Shown piece after piece: positions 1-9,390 of a DNA stretch of 18,753 nucleotides. The notes beneath the pieces are model-generated. The model saw only the letters and a list, made by a program, of their open reading frames with translations. It was not told where the DNA came from and searched no databases. The translations under genes were made by a program, and so were the position numbers. The number at the start of each line of letters is the position of its first letter. The stretch's first letter is position 1. This stretch comes from Phialocephala subalpina (lineage: Eukaryota > Ascomycota > Leotiomycetes > Helotiales > Mollisiaceae), in assembly GCA_900073065.1 (NCBI GenBank), contig FJOG01000080.1:123341-142093 (forward strand), given 5' to 3'.

Positions 1-375
1 TACTGAGAGTGGATCTCGGTTACCCCTTGGCCATCCATGTCCGATCACAGTCGGGGTCCTCCTTGTACTTCCATCACTGTCACACCTCTCACATGCTTCC
101 TTTTCGCGCTTTCGTCCACTTCCTTGCATCGTGAAGCCTGTTGCAGACGCCTTCATTCCGCACTCACCTGCTTTGGGTATTCCGCGGCACTTCCCAACCA
201 TCTCGGCAGAATCACAGTCCGGCTTTATGATCATAAGACGCCTCGCAACTGGAGAAGTATATCTTCACTAAAGTACGTGTACCTGCCTTCACCGACTCTC
301 TGTTGATCTTGTCAATCGATTCTCGCAGTCGCGAACGCACATCTTCGAGCACCTAAGCAAGCTTCCCCTCAGATA
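1..375. other. Upstream flank of the GFA-domain gene, no gene recognised
   Basis: No protein family, RNA gene or repeat is recognised here. An 89-codon open frame at 37-306 on the plus strand has no recognisable domain and low-complexity Ser/Leu/Arg content, so it is not called as a gene. The stretch ends at the start codon of the GFA-domain gene and probably contains its promoter and 5' leader. This is an inference from position only. Confidence 0.5.
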
Positions 376-1011
376 ATGTCTCAACTCCCGGCTGAACCCT
401 TCACGCTCCACGGCGGCTGCGATTGCACTGCTATTCGATACACCATTTCAGCCCCCGCTCTCGAATACCGACCTGTCCAATCTGATAAACACAGCAAAGG
501 AGAGGATGTTCGTCCTCCCAAGATCTTCTTCGACCACTGCAACAAATGTCGACGTGTGAGCGGCGCCATCGTCCAAGCCTGGCTCAGCTGTCCTCAAGAA
601 TGGCTCGAATGGTCCGTCGGCTCCACTGGACCACTGCCATCTGAAGAGAAAGTCCGGACTTGGGTCACGACTTCAACAAAGGACGTTGTGAAGAGTGTCC
701 CTGGCGCTTCGCCTGTTGCGAACTATGGTTCGAGTCCTGGAGTCACGAGAACTTTCTGTGGGCGATGCGGAACCAACCTGGCGTATGTCTATGCCGGGAG
801 AGAGGAGACCAATCCAACTCCGATGATTGACATTGTGCTGGGAAGTCTGGACACGGAGAGTTTGGAGATGGAGGGCATGAGACCTGACCGACATTTCTAT
901 TGGGAGAGTGGAGTCACTTGGGTAAAGGATCTTGTTGCCGAAGGGGATAAATCTTTGGTTGGAGAGAAGCTCCCAAGACATCCGGATGGAAGTAGATTGG
1001 AGACATGCTGA
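376..1011 (+). CDS. GFA/CENP-V (Mss4-like fold) zinc-binding domain protein
   Basis: A single-exon 211-residue protein of the GFA family (glutathione-dependent formaldehyde-activating enzyme / CENP-V-like). These are small zinc proteins; the best studied members act on the formaldehyde-glutathione adduct, but most fungal paralogues have no known substrate. The expected paired cysteines are visible: C15-x-C17 after a GG turn, C55-x2-C58 in a DHCNKC motif, and C128-x2-C131 in an FCGRCGT motif. A hydrophobic strand (residues 149-158) and an FYWESGV motif near residue 174 fit the fold. The start is the first in-frame ATG before the domain and leaves a 13-residue lead-in. No signal peptide or membrane segment is seen. 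The family is secure; the reaction is not. Confidence 0.9.
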   Translation: MSQLPAEPFTLHGGCDCTAIRYTISAPALEYRPVQSDKHSKGEDVRPPKIFFDHCNKCRRVSGAIVQAWLSCPQEWLEWSVGSTGPLPSEEKVRTWVTTSTKDVVKSVPGASPVANYGSSPGVTRTFCGRCGTNLAYVYAGREETNPTPMIDIVLGSLDTESLEMEGMRPDRHFYWESGVTWVKDLVAEGDKSLVGEKLPRHPDGSRLETC

Positions 1012-1374
1012 GGTTTTGGGGGACTTCGAAATTGTGAGCGATTGAAAATGGGTTGGCGTGAGGACATTGGGACCGATTATTGCGGAAAGGGTATAAGGAG
1101 CACAAGACGGCGAGAGGATATGGTTTATAAGAAGGATTTCCTTCCTGAATGAAAGCAAGATTCGTCTCAAAACCACGGATGGAAAGAGCAACCACGTGAC
1201 AACAAGTTGTCATCAAATTTCGAGGGAAGTTCTTGCTTTCCTTCCCACTCGTTCCATCCAAAATCATCTCACAGACCTCACAATTCTTCACCCCGAGAAA
1301 GACAAACCCGAAACTCCAACTCGGAGAACGTTATCCTGAAATCACGAAGGACATTTACCCCACTCACCCCCACC
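1012..1374. other. Intergenic region upstream of the Ecm15-like gene
   Basis: These 363 bases separate the stop of the GFA gene from the start of the Ecm15-like gene on the same strand, so they should hold the 3' end of one and the promoter and leader of the other. Open frames crossing the region on both strands have no recognisable domains. The bases just before the start codon (CACC then ATGG) give a good eukaryotic initiation context. Confidence 0.5.
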
Positions 1375-2120
1375 ATGGCAGAAAAGATGGATTATGCAAA
1401 TCTCCCAACGCCACCAGCATGCGTGGCAGACTTCTGCTTGATTCCAGTGAGTAAAAGGAATTTGAGAACACTCTTCAGAGAGCTAATCGGTGCTAGATCG
1501 GTACTCCCACCGCATCCGTGTCCAACGAAGTTGCAGCCGTTCAGAGATTGATGAAGGCGAGTGGCATGAGCTATTCGATGCACAGCGCTGGAACGACTGT
1601 TGGTAAGCTTCAACTCCGGTTCTTGCTTTGGATCGCTGCGTTTCTCTACTCCGTTATCTCTCAACTCCTTCGGGCTCTACAGAAAGTGTCCATGCGGAAG
1701 TGCAGCTGGAACGGCAAAGGTCACGTGTTAGATATCCAAGAAGTGCCTCAAGTGCTCCACATTCCCCTCAGTACAGCGTTGAATGTAGGTTTTGGTGTCT
1801 TGGACAGAGCTAAGAGGTTACCATATACAATAGAAGCTAACATCCCCCAACAGAAGGCTCATGGGATGAAGTGATGCGTCTCATCGGCCAAGCACACACT
1901 CTCGTCCATCAAAACGGCGTCTTGAGAGTACAAACAGATATTCGAGCAGGCACGAGGTAATCCATAGTCCCTCACATCACTTCCAGTTCCATTCCCATTC
2001 CACTCTTTTCCTCCCATCTCGATTCAAAAACTGATCTCAGGCAGGACGGACAAAAAGCAGCATTTCTCCGAGAAGGTATCAAAAGTCGAGAGCATCCTCG
2101 CTGCAGACAAGAAAGAGTAA
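1375..2120 (+). CDS. ECM15: Ecm15-like UPF0045 (MTH1187/YkoF-type) thiamine-binding-family protein
   Basis: Four exons, 1375-1446, 1497-1602, 1854-1956 and 2045-2120, join into a 118-residue protein of the UPF0045 family. That family contains yeast Ecm15 and bacterial/archaeal proteins with a ferredoxin-like fold; some members bind thiamine-type ligands. Family landmarks are an early FCLIPIGT strand (about residues 20-27), HSAGTT (53-58), EGSWDEV (60-66) and a late [14 protein letters not shown] segment (84-97). All introns are GT-AG (50, 251 and 88 nt) with branch-like CTAAT, CTAAC and CTGAT near the acceptors. The splice joins restore the conserved motifs exactly: intron 2 splits the Glu of VEGSW and intron 3 splits an Arg of GTRTD. 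The third acceptor is the second of two nearby AGs (2043-2044); the first would break frame. Intron 2 is unusually long. The cellular role is unknown; the family call is firm. Confidence 0.9.
1603..1853 (+). other. Long intron 2 of the Ecm15-like gene, with a possible cassette exon
   Basis: At 251 nt this intron is about five times longer than most introns in the window. It contains no in-frame stop when read through from exon 2. It also holds an internal acceptor (AG at 1681-1682 after a pyrimidine-rich run) and a donor-like GTAGGT at 1785. Using them would define a 102-nt internal exon (1683-1784) flanked by introns of 80 and 69 nt. The downstream join would then read TAA, a premature stop. 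A branch-like GCTAAC about 15 nt before 1853 supports the long-intron product that restores the family motif. Confidence 0.4.
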
Positions 2121-3156
2121 AGGTGTTCCCGCTCGATCAGAAATGCACAGCCAAGCGTGCCTTGAGACCGAAAACACGGTTTTCTTTGCCTAATCTCCTT
2201 CATCCCATGGAGAAGGAAGCTTGTACCGGGTAATGGTTCTGAATTTTGCTTGGCTTCTGGCCCGCGGTGCTAGAAGTGAACATCAGTTATTAGCACAATC
2301 CAATAAATTGCTGGTTGTAGAAACTTGTGTACAGATTACGAAGGTCCTGCTGCCTGCACCAAAATGAAATGGAGAATATACTTGACTACAGTTCTCCCAT
2401 CATCTCGTATGCGCACTTTCCACTCGTTCTCATTACCTCCTCCTTTGACCTGTTCACTACCTTCCTTCTTTCTGTAGCTTCCTCGCTGATTGTCTTCTCC
2501 CTCGACAGGAAGCAATTTCACGACCCTGGTGTTAACGGCTTCCCCTCTGACTTGATTGTCGGGCCCGATCGGTCCGTTGTTATTGCGCCCAATACACCAA
2601 GTAATGAGGACTCCGCACATCTCGGGTAGTGTATATCTTGATTTAAAACTCCGTAACATAGAAAGCCTATCGACATTTGAGAAAGTCAAATGGCATGGAG
2701 ATATATGGTGTTGGCCATGGGGGTGCACAGCCGAGCGATGCTCCGCCTCCTTTTCCCACCCTCACCCGACTGAATGCTGGGTTGATGGCAAGGCAGCTTC
2801 CATTCGACGAACAAGAGAACAAATGCGATGCAATTGGGAAAGGAAGGTGTATGATAGTAGATAAGGTAAAGCTCCGGGCTGATGATACGTGCTCGCGGAA
2901 GGTCTTGTGCTGGGAGATAAAAGGGACCCGAGCCGATATTGAGAAAAGATTTGATTAAATTATAATGAGGGGACTGGAAATTAATTCTGTGCCACTCGGC
3001 ACGGAGGCGATAGGAATCAAGGTCGGAGTAATGGATTTGCCATTCTCATGCTCTCCATTTCGCTAATCCTGACTACCGGTACTCGAACAAGGTATTTTGC
3101 ATCCAGTGTACTTCTTCAGCAGCGAGCCAGCGCTCACCCCTTTCTAGAACCACTTT
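2121..3156. other. Convergent intergenic region (3' ends of the Ecm15-like gene and coronin)
   Basis: About 1 kb lies between the two convergent genes. Several open frames of 90-130 codons occur on both strands (for example 2327-2629 and 2556-2864 on plus, 2336-2728 on minus), but none shows a recognisable domain and they overlap one another. An AATAAA hexamer at 2302-2307, about 180 nt after the Ecm15-like stop, is a possible polyadenylation signal. Nothing else is recognised. Confidence 0.4.
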
Positions 3157-5328
3157 CTATGATCGTGCAGCCTCCAACTCCAACTCCAATTGTCTGATTC
3201 TCTCGCTCTGATCCTGCGATCCACCCCCAACCTTCATCTTCAATGTATCCACCTCTTGTGCCAGCTGTCCAATCTTTTCGCTCTGGGCGGTGATGGTCCT
3301 CGTCTGAGCTTCAAGGATGGACTTGATCTGTTGCAAAGTTGCATCCACAGAACCATTGCTAGAACTGCTGCTGGAAGAACCGACAGCTGCGATTGGGCCT
3401 GAAGATGTGGGGATCGTTGGTGTTGGTGATGCCGCAGGAGGTTGAGTAGATCTCGGCGTAGCCTGCGAAACTGGTGAAGGCTTTGGTGGTTCGGTCTTGG
3501 TAGGAGATGGTGAAGTTGGCTTGGATTCAACTTTGGACGCCGTAGGGATATGCTTCTGCACAGGCTTTGAAATTTCCTCAAAGCTGGAAGTCTCGTCCTC
3601 ATCATCATCTGCGCCCTCATCATCCTGGAATTTCGAAGCCATGGCAGCGATAGAACCTTGCTGTTCTGACATTGTAGGAGGAGGTGCTCTTTGGATCGGC
3701 GTTGGAGCCGGCTCTTCCTTCTTCGGTGCGGAGGCTTTGATTGGGGAGGGAGCTGGTGCAGGAGTTGGGGGTTTGTAGTCGGAAGGGACTTCAACGGGTG
3801 CGTTGCCTTCGTAAACACTCTCCAAATCTAACTTCGCAGGAATACCGTCCTTTCCTCCTAACCACTCCTGCGCTGACACTGCTGGCTTCAACCCGACGGC
3901 GGGTGGGTAGATATCGGACTGGAAGACTTCTGCTCGTCTAGGAACTGTGAAGGAAATGGGTTCGATGTAGCTGTCGTTGATTGTCTTGTATGCTCGCATA
4001 ACTTCGTTCTCGTGGACCTACTCCAAGTCAGAATGATTCCACGAACTCTCAACCCGAATTTACGTTTATGCCACGTCTTGGAAGGAAGGCAAGACCCCTT
4101 TGTGGATCTCCAGACTTGTATTCGGAAAGGAATTCGAATTTGTCGTTCTGGTACTCGTAGTATCGAATGTTACCATCACTATCTCATTAGCAGAATTCTT
4201 TGGCGTAGCAGAGGCAGCTTACCCTTTGCCAGCCAAATACAAACACTGAGTCCCATCATCTGTTTGATTGTCAGCTTCTGCCAGCTGCACTCGCCTTCGA
4301 ACGGCTTACCCCAGAAAGGCATGCAAACTCCAGACAACGAATCCATGACAGTGAAGCCTCCAATTGGCTCCGCCGGGTTGCCAACATCCCACAAAGCCAT
4401 CTGTCGATCACTCATCTTCGAGAAACCAGTTGTAGCAACCCGGTTATGCTCGCCCATCCAGACAACTCTGCTGTTCTTTGCTCCTGTATGTCCTGGAACC
4501 TCGTGCGCTGGCCTCTCTTGTCGAACATCCCAGATCCGCAGCTTCTTGTCCCGAGATGTCGTCACGAGCATCGAACCGTTCGCGCTCCATGATAAGCTCT
4601 GTACAATGTCTCCGTGCTTGAGTGTCAAGTGTGCTTTTCCTGCTCCAACATCCCAAAGCTTGATTGTGTAGTCGCCGGAGGCAGATGCGAGGATGTTCTC
4701 TGCGGCAGGGTTGAAGAGGACCTGTCCGACTTTCCTAGGAGGTGTTAGCATGGACCGAATTGCTGGAGCTGGCGTACCTTGAATGGCCTGCGAGTTTGCT
4801 GAGGGGCGCAACATCTTGTGGCTCTTCGGCATCAGAGTAGAGTGAGAAACCTTGCGGCACCTGCCATATGAAAACCTTTCCATCGTCCGATCCAGAAGCA
4901 ATGAGGCTGTCGTTGAAGGGAGACCTGGGGCTGTCAGCGCAAGTCCTGCCCCGCCATCTGCAACTCCTACCAGTCTGTATCCAACACCGGCCCAGTATGT
5001 CCACGGAACAGAGGGATCTGCTCTGGCAGTCTGCCCTTCTCATTGATCGGTATAACAGCAAATGCGCCTCCGCCAGCGGCTTCCCAATTGACAGCGAGGT
5101 ACTCAGGGTTTGCCTAGATTCTCAGCGCCAGTCAAACGGAGGTATGCGGGTTCCCACCTTCACCAAATTCGTATCCCAAGCATTGCGACTGATATGGAGG
5201 TTGTCGTAGCAAGCTTCCTTCTTCGTTGGCTTTCCAAAGACATGTCCTATCCTCCTGTCAGCTTGCTCTCGTGCCCTGGAGTTTTGAAGCTTACGATATT
5301 TCGACGCGCGAACAAAACGGCCTGCCAT
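3157..5328 (-). CDS. CRN1: Coronin, WD-repeat actin-binding protein
   Basis: Eight exons on the minus strand (5328-5295, 5246-5158, 5113-4971, 4924-4778, 4734-4310, 4259-4223, 4178-4064, 4017-3157) give a 616-residue coronin. Coronins bind F-actin and modulate Arp2/3 and cofilin at cortical actin patches. The N-terminus (FVRASKYRHVFGKP) is the typical coronin opening. A beta-propeller follows to about residue 400, with WD-type strands ending KVFIW, IKLWD, LRIWD and MALWD. Exon 8 carries the conserved post-propeller segment, then a long Pro/Ser/Ala-rich linker. Within the linker is an acidic patch (residues about 458-478), comparable in place to the Arp2/3-binding region of yeast Crn1. A C-terminal coiled coil (558-616) should mediate oligomerisation. 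All seven introns are 43-50 nt, and every join keeps frame and motif. Exon 6 is a 37-nt microexon. The gene looks intact. Confidence 0.95.
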
Positions 5329-5739
5329 TTGGACTTGATGGAGAGGTAAACAGAGTCGCGCTCGAATATATCAATACTTGACAGCGCACAGAGAGGGTTG
5401 CGAGTGGTTTGGTGGAGCTGGTGAATTCGAGGTTTGGAAGTTGAAGTTGTAGTGATGGAAAGCTCCGAGATGCTGGACCACGACAAAAAGGGTAGGCGCG
5501 GTTCGCAATGTCCCTGCTGCGCCCAGGACAATCGCGTTTCAGTTAATATCGAGAGGAAGTTTTGCCCCTTTTCTCAACACGTCTATGATTGTTCTGTTGT
5601 CGAGTTGATTACTTCGTTTCACCTTCTCCCTTTCCACGTCAAGATATGCTATTTATAGAAATCCAAGACGAGGAGGGGTGTTTTTGGTGTCTTACTCTTA
5701 TAAGTTTGAATAGGGATTTTTCTGCCATCCTCACCGCAA
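5329..5739. other. Upstream region of coronin, head-to-head with the tRNA-like gene
   Basis: This 411-bp stretch lies between the coronin start codon (minus strand) and the tRNA-Val-like gene (plus strand). It should hold the coronin promoter and 5' leader. The start codon has the context CCAA before ATGGC. Open frames here on the plus strand show no domain. No TATA-like element stands out with confidence. Confidence 0.45.
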
Positions 5740-5876
5740 AGTCGTATGGTCTAATGGGTTCGTTCGGCCAGATTTCCACATATCATCACTGTCTAATCCG
5801 TAATAGTTATGATATCTCGTTCACAGTATTTGAACATGATCCGAGATGGTTCTGAGTTCGATCCTCAGTACGACTA
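5740..5876 (+). tRNA. tRNA-Val(CAC)-like gene with a 15-nt intron and a 48-nt D-loop insertion
   Basis: The acceptor arms AGTCGTA (5740-5746) and TACGACT (5869-5875) pair in all seven positions, with discriminator A5876. The D-stem is GTCT (5749-5752) with TGAT (5810-5813); the weak fourth pair also occurs in yeast tRNA-Val. The anticodon stem is TCTCG (5815-5819) with CGAGA (5842-5846). The T-arm CTGAG/CTCAG encloses TTCGATC. The loop TTCACA...C gives anticodon CAC (5822-5824). A 15-nt intron (5826-5840) sits after position 37, as expected, and its TGAA can pair with TTCA at the anticodon, as in intron-bearing pre-tRNAs. The A box (TGGTCTAATGGG) and B box are intact and a T-run follows. The oddity is 5758-5805: removing it leaves a normal 9-nt D-loop and a 74-nt mature tRNA. 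An A1:T72 pair is also unusual for tRNA-Val. It may be a pseudogene or a processed interrupted gene. Confidence 0.62.
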
Positions 5877-5885
5877 TTTCTTTTT
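5877..5885 (+). terminator. Pol III-type oligo-T terminator
   Basis: TTTCTTTTT directly follows the discriminator base of the tRNA-Val-like gene. A run of T's at this distance is the usual RNA polymerase III stop signal. Confidence 0.55.
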
Positions 5886-6529
5886 ACTATTTTTGAAGAT
5901 ATGTTTGATACTTTTTCATAAAGTTTTGGTTTGGCTCCGACATTTTCACTCTGGGACAGCACACATCCAAGCGAGAAATATGACACACCATCGATGAGAC
6001 CTGACCGTTTTAATATTGGGTACGGTTGCTTAAAAGGTTCTCAAACCTTTTTCTTTTTGTGTCTTCTACTGCAACTTCCACATCACTTCTCAATGCACTT
6101 CGACTGTCTCGACCTTTGGACGGGGCAACTCCTAATTGAATGCCGCTGCTGTGTATGCTCGGTCGGAGTGTCGAGCGATGCCGGAGGTCATCTCGGTAGT
6201 GAGGGCTCGGGGAGTTGAGAACTAGTCTCTGGCACTTCACTCTTTCGCCTTTTTTACATCTTTGTATGCATGTATTCGCGAGTACTCTTCAATCTCCTGT
6301 GTTTAATTTTGGTTGTGCAATTGTTCCAAGTAGGAGTATCACGAGGGACATTGGAACTGTCAAATTGATGAGTAATGGTGCGTACGAGAATAAAAATAAG
6401 ACGAGCGAATTCGAGCGGTCTTGCCAGGGACCTGGAGTCTCCTACTGTTGAGCCTTCCGAGCATTGGCGGAACTTTTCTTCACATACGTGGAAAGGGCGG
6501 AGACCATCCAACAGTGGCTCGGTATCAGT
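5886..6529. other. Gene-free transition between the tRNA-like gene and the copia LTR
   Basis: About 640 bases with mixed composition, clearly less AT-rich and less stop-ridden than the retroelement block to the right. Short open frames on both strands (for example 5931-6218 and 6215-6451 on plus, 6254-6571 on minus) have no recognisable domain. The last five bases, TCAGT (6525-6529), are the predicted copy of the copia target-site duplication; the partner copy would lie outside the window. Confidence 0.45.
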
Positions 6530-6752
6530 TGCGGAAGCGGCTGGAGGCAAAATGTATGGTATTGATGTCAAATCTGTTTGTCTAGCTAAGTGGAAATGTC
6601 TGCTTGATATAGTGCTCTTGTTGGAACATCGGACTTAGGCCAAACCGCCTAGTGAAACGATGCGTAACTGATAATGCGGCTTCATGCCAACATGCTACAA
6701 TTTCTTCATCGCATTGAGACTATTATCACAGATTACGAGTCCTCAATTAACA
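6530..6752 (-). repeat. Copia 3' LTR (complete, 223 bp)
   Basis: On the minus strand it begins TGTTAATTGAGG and ends GCTTCCGCA, so it has TG...CA ends. Its inner edge abuts the minus-strand polypurine tract AGGGGGTG. Positions 6530-6613 align without gaps to 18670-18753. I count nine differences by eye, all transitions: eight are G here and A in the right copy, one is T here and C there. This copy is therefore much less RIP-altered than the one deep in the block. The outer edge could be a few bases off, because the flank just outside (ATCAGT) resembles the right-copy flank (ATTAAT) if transitions are allowed. Confidence 0.85.
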
Positions 6753-7120
6753 CACCCCCTAGGAAGGCTAGCTTATTGGTCTTTCTAAACTTAAGAGAGT
6801 GTTTAAGAGCTGTAGAAACAACGCCTAAATAAGAAAGTAGTAAAGTGATTAAAAGAGTAAAGACTATAATATTACGAACATAGTTCATATCTAAAGAGAA
6901 TGTCAAAGAAATCGCGTAGTCTCGAAAACAGTAGTAATTTAGTATTAAAACGCGAGAGTAAATGAAAATCGGAATATAATAGAAACACGCGTCGAGCGCG
7001 TCGAGAATGTATTAGATATCATGATCGAAACAAGCAATATTGGATTGCTCGGAAACATATTTCACTATAGTGAGGTAGTGGCAATTGCAATAACTGCTTG
7101 AACGGGTCGACGACAAGCTT
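6753..7120 (-). other. Copia polypurine tract and 3' untranslated region
   Basis: The minus-strand tract AGGGGGTG (6753-6760) sits directly against the LTR, the expected plus-strand primer for copia elements. The rest, up to the pol stop at 7121-7123, is AT-rich and contains no recognisable coding sequence on either strand. Confidence 0.75.
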
Positions 7121-8937
7121 TTAAAGGTTAATTAAGTGCTTAATATCGATAAGATTGAAGTGTTTAAAGAAAGATTCGTGCTTTTGACGTGGTAGGGCCT
7201 TAGTGAGTCCGTTTGCAATCATTTTATTAGTGCCGATCCATTTGACGTTAATAGCTCCGTTTCTTGTCTGCTCGCGCAATTAGTGCTAGTGGATATCGAC
7301 GTGTCGTAGTTTTATAATAAGCTTCGGAGAGTCCTTTATTATAAGACGAACGGTTTGTAGGTTATCGCAATAGATCACGTCGTCGTTAGGAAGATCTAGG
7401 CTAATGGCGCTAAAGAACCTGTGCCACTATAGTAGCCACGTGCAGGCTAGAGCGAGAGCTTTAAGCTCTGCTTTCGTTGTAGACGTAGAGACCGTATTTT
7501 GCCGACCGCTTTTCCAATCGATCGTACTACCGAATAGTTGGAAGATATATCCTCCGGTGCTTTTGCGAGTGTCAAGGTCGTTAGTTAGAGAGGCGTCGCT
7601 TATAGCTCTCCAGAGATCTACGACCGAGCTCATCGTTGGAGTTAAGGTAGACGCGCGTACACCCCCGAGCTTAAGAGCTAAGTATTTCGTATTCTCGAGG
7701 TAGTTTAGTAGGTCGTCGGCAGCTTATTAGTATTCAAGTACTAAGTTCGTATAAAACGTTGCTAGTAGTGAGGTGGCGTATACTGTATTTGGTCGGGAGA
7801 TCGTAGTTGAGTAGGTCTCGGAGCCGCAGATTTATTGGTAGGCCTCGATTTCTGTAGGAGTGGCCTGCTTTTGATTTCGAACGAAGATTCTCGTAAAGTC
7901 GATAGGAATTTTGGGTACTTTCTTCGTAGATGGTTTCTTAAACCGTTTGATTATCTTGTCGATATACGCGTCTTAGTAGAGCCAGATTTTACGCGCTATT
8001 TTATCTCTTATGACTCGTATGCCTAAGAACTACTTTAGCTCCTTTAACTCTCTCATCTTATATGCCGCCATTAGTTTCGATCGAAATTCTTCGTAGGCTT
8101 ATCGATCTCGCTAGTAATATAGGACACAAATATCGTCGACGTAAAAGAAGACTATAAGCTTATTGTTAACGAAGAGATAAAAGCATTCGGGCACAGGCTT
8201 TAGGCCAAAGGTTTGGCACTTAGCGGAGATATCGTTAAACCAAAGAATCGGTGACCGCACTAGGCCGTAAAAGGCCATATTAAGCTTGAGTTTCTTGCCA
8301 GAGATTTTGTATCCATCGGGGAAATTAGTGTAAATTAGCTCGTTAATTTATACTTAGCCGAAAGCGTTAATAGCGTCGAATTATTCTATCTCTAAATCGA
8401 AGTAGACAGCGATTACCATTAAGACTCGAAAGACTCGAACTGCCAACGTTACCGCGTAAGTTTCCTCAGGCTTGTACTATTGTAGATCTCCCTTAGCAAC
8501 TAGTCGTGCTTTGTATTTGAGGAGATAACCGTTTGTATTAAACTTGTAAGTAAGCACCTATATAAGTAGTAAACTAATTGGCTTTAGTGCTACTTTATCG
8601 ACTATTTCGAACGTACTTTTCTCGATCAGTTTAGCGTATTCTTATAGTATAGCAACTTAAAAGCCAGTAAAGTGAGAGTATCGTTTGAGATCATAGACGT
8701 TTTTTAGCGCTAAAGGGAGTTCGGTTCTATATAGACGCCGATGTGTTTAATTAGTTGCTTAAACAATAGCAATATAAAAAGTTAACGCGTATTAAAGTCG
8801 TTATATAAAGTGGAGACGTTCTATTTACTTGCGTACGCGTTTCCCTGTTTGTATATACTTTTGTAGAAGCTTTACTGAGATTAATTGAGTCGGTTTCTTT
8901 GGGTAAATAAATGCGGCAAATAATGCGGCAAACCGAG
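7121..8937 (-). pseudogene. Copia pol, C-terminal part: reverse transcriptase and RNase H
   Basis: This is the downstream half of the copia polyprotein, cut from its N-terminal half by the gypsy insertion. In reading order, a KYKARLVAKGD motif of the RT lies at about 8489-8518, and the intact catalytic YVDD box at 8132-8143, followed by the connection region. The RNase H domain is the only long open stretch (7427-7633), with SDAS, DTRKSTGGYIF and STSTTKAEL motifs. The end of the protein keeps GLTKALPRQKHE-type residues and stops at TAA (7121-7123). Many stops interrupt it upstream of RNase H, for example after KGDLQ where the family has Gln or Trp. Non-functional. Confidence 0.88.
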
Positions 8938-8942
8938 TTGTG
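8938..8942. repeat. Target-site duplication of the gypsy element (left copy, TTGTG)
   Basis: TTGTG lies immediately left of the gypsy LTR start TGTAACGG, and the same five bases lie immediately right of the other LTR. Five bases is the usual duplication length for Ty3/gypsy integration. Confidence 0.9.
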
Positions 8943-9290
8943 TGTAACGGTTGGCTCGACCAGCTAACTGTTGGGTGGGTTATATGTGATAAGGATTAGG
9001 TGATTCCAAAGAAGAGTAACGTTCAAGCTTGGTTACTAAGTATGGTATTAAAATACTATATTTGAGTTGAGTACGAAGTTTCTATCTAAGGAAACCTATT
9101 TACTTATATAGAACCTTCTTACTTATTAGAGTCCCCGAAAAGTAGAGTCTTTAATACTCTTGGACTCTATCCACCTTAAACTCTATTACGTGACCCCTAA
9201 GCCTCGTGTCCCCATGATCCTAGGGTCTATTGTAGGCGAGCTTACTTGTTTACTAAGCTTATAGTCCACTAGATCATATAAATCGTAACA
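8943..9290 (-). repeat. Gypsy 3' LTR (348 bp)
   Basis: On the plus strand it starts TGTAACGG and ends CGTAACA, giving TG...CA ends with short inverted termini. It aligns without gaps to 14977-15324. Nearly all visible differences are transitions. In about the first 65 positions almost every change is G or C here against A or T in the other copy; from about the 180th position on many changes run the other way. The two LTRs were therefore altered in different patches. Confidence 0.93.
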
Positions 9291-9303
9291 TTATCCCCCT
9301 TCC
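9291..9303 (-). promoter_or_regulatory. Gypsy polypurine tract
   Basis: The minus strand reads GGAAGGGGGATAA directly against the 3' LTR. This is the expected primer site for plus-strand DNA synthesis and independently fixes the element's orientation. Confidence 0.85.
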
Positions 9304-9390
9304 GGCTAGCGTAGTCCCGACGCTTAAATCAAGGCAAGGAAATATTCTTCCTAGAGATACATTCCTTTAATCCTTCTATTATTCTACACT

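Noticed and set aside
37..306. 89-codon plus-strand open frame before the GFA gene
   Set aside because: It has no recognisable domain and low-complexity content, and lies where a promoter and leader are expected.
2327..2958. Overlapping open frames of about 90-130 codons between the Ecm15-like gene and coronin
   Set aside because: They conflict with one another on both strands, have no family motifs, and no splice-joined domain could be read through them.
3190..3818. Open frames on both strands within the coronin 3' exon
   Set aside because: They are alternate-frame shadows of the Pro/Ser-rich coronin linker and coiled coil.
5758..5805. Reading the D-loop insertion as a simple 42-bp insert with a GTCTAAT duplication
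   Set aside because: Removing 42 bp between the two GTCTAAT copies leaves a 15-nt D-loop without the invariant GG. The 48-nt excision gives a standard loop, so that model is preferred, though the repeat remains unexplained.
5820..5841. Alternative reading of the tRNA-like locus as tRNA-Glu(TTC)
   Set aside because: TTC would sit at loop positions 32-34 rather than 34-36. With the perfect TCTCG/CGAGA stem, only CAC falls at the anticodon.
7404..7703. 99-codon plus-strand frame in the copia region
   Set aside because: It is antisense to the copia RNase H domain, which is clearly recognisable on the minus strand. It shows no motif of its own.
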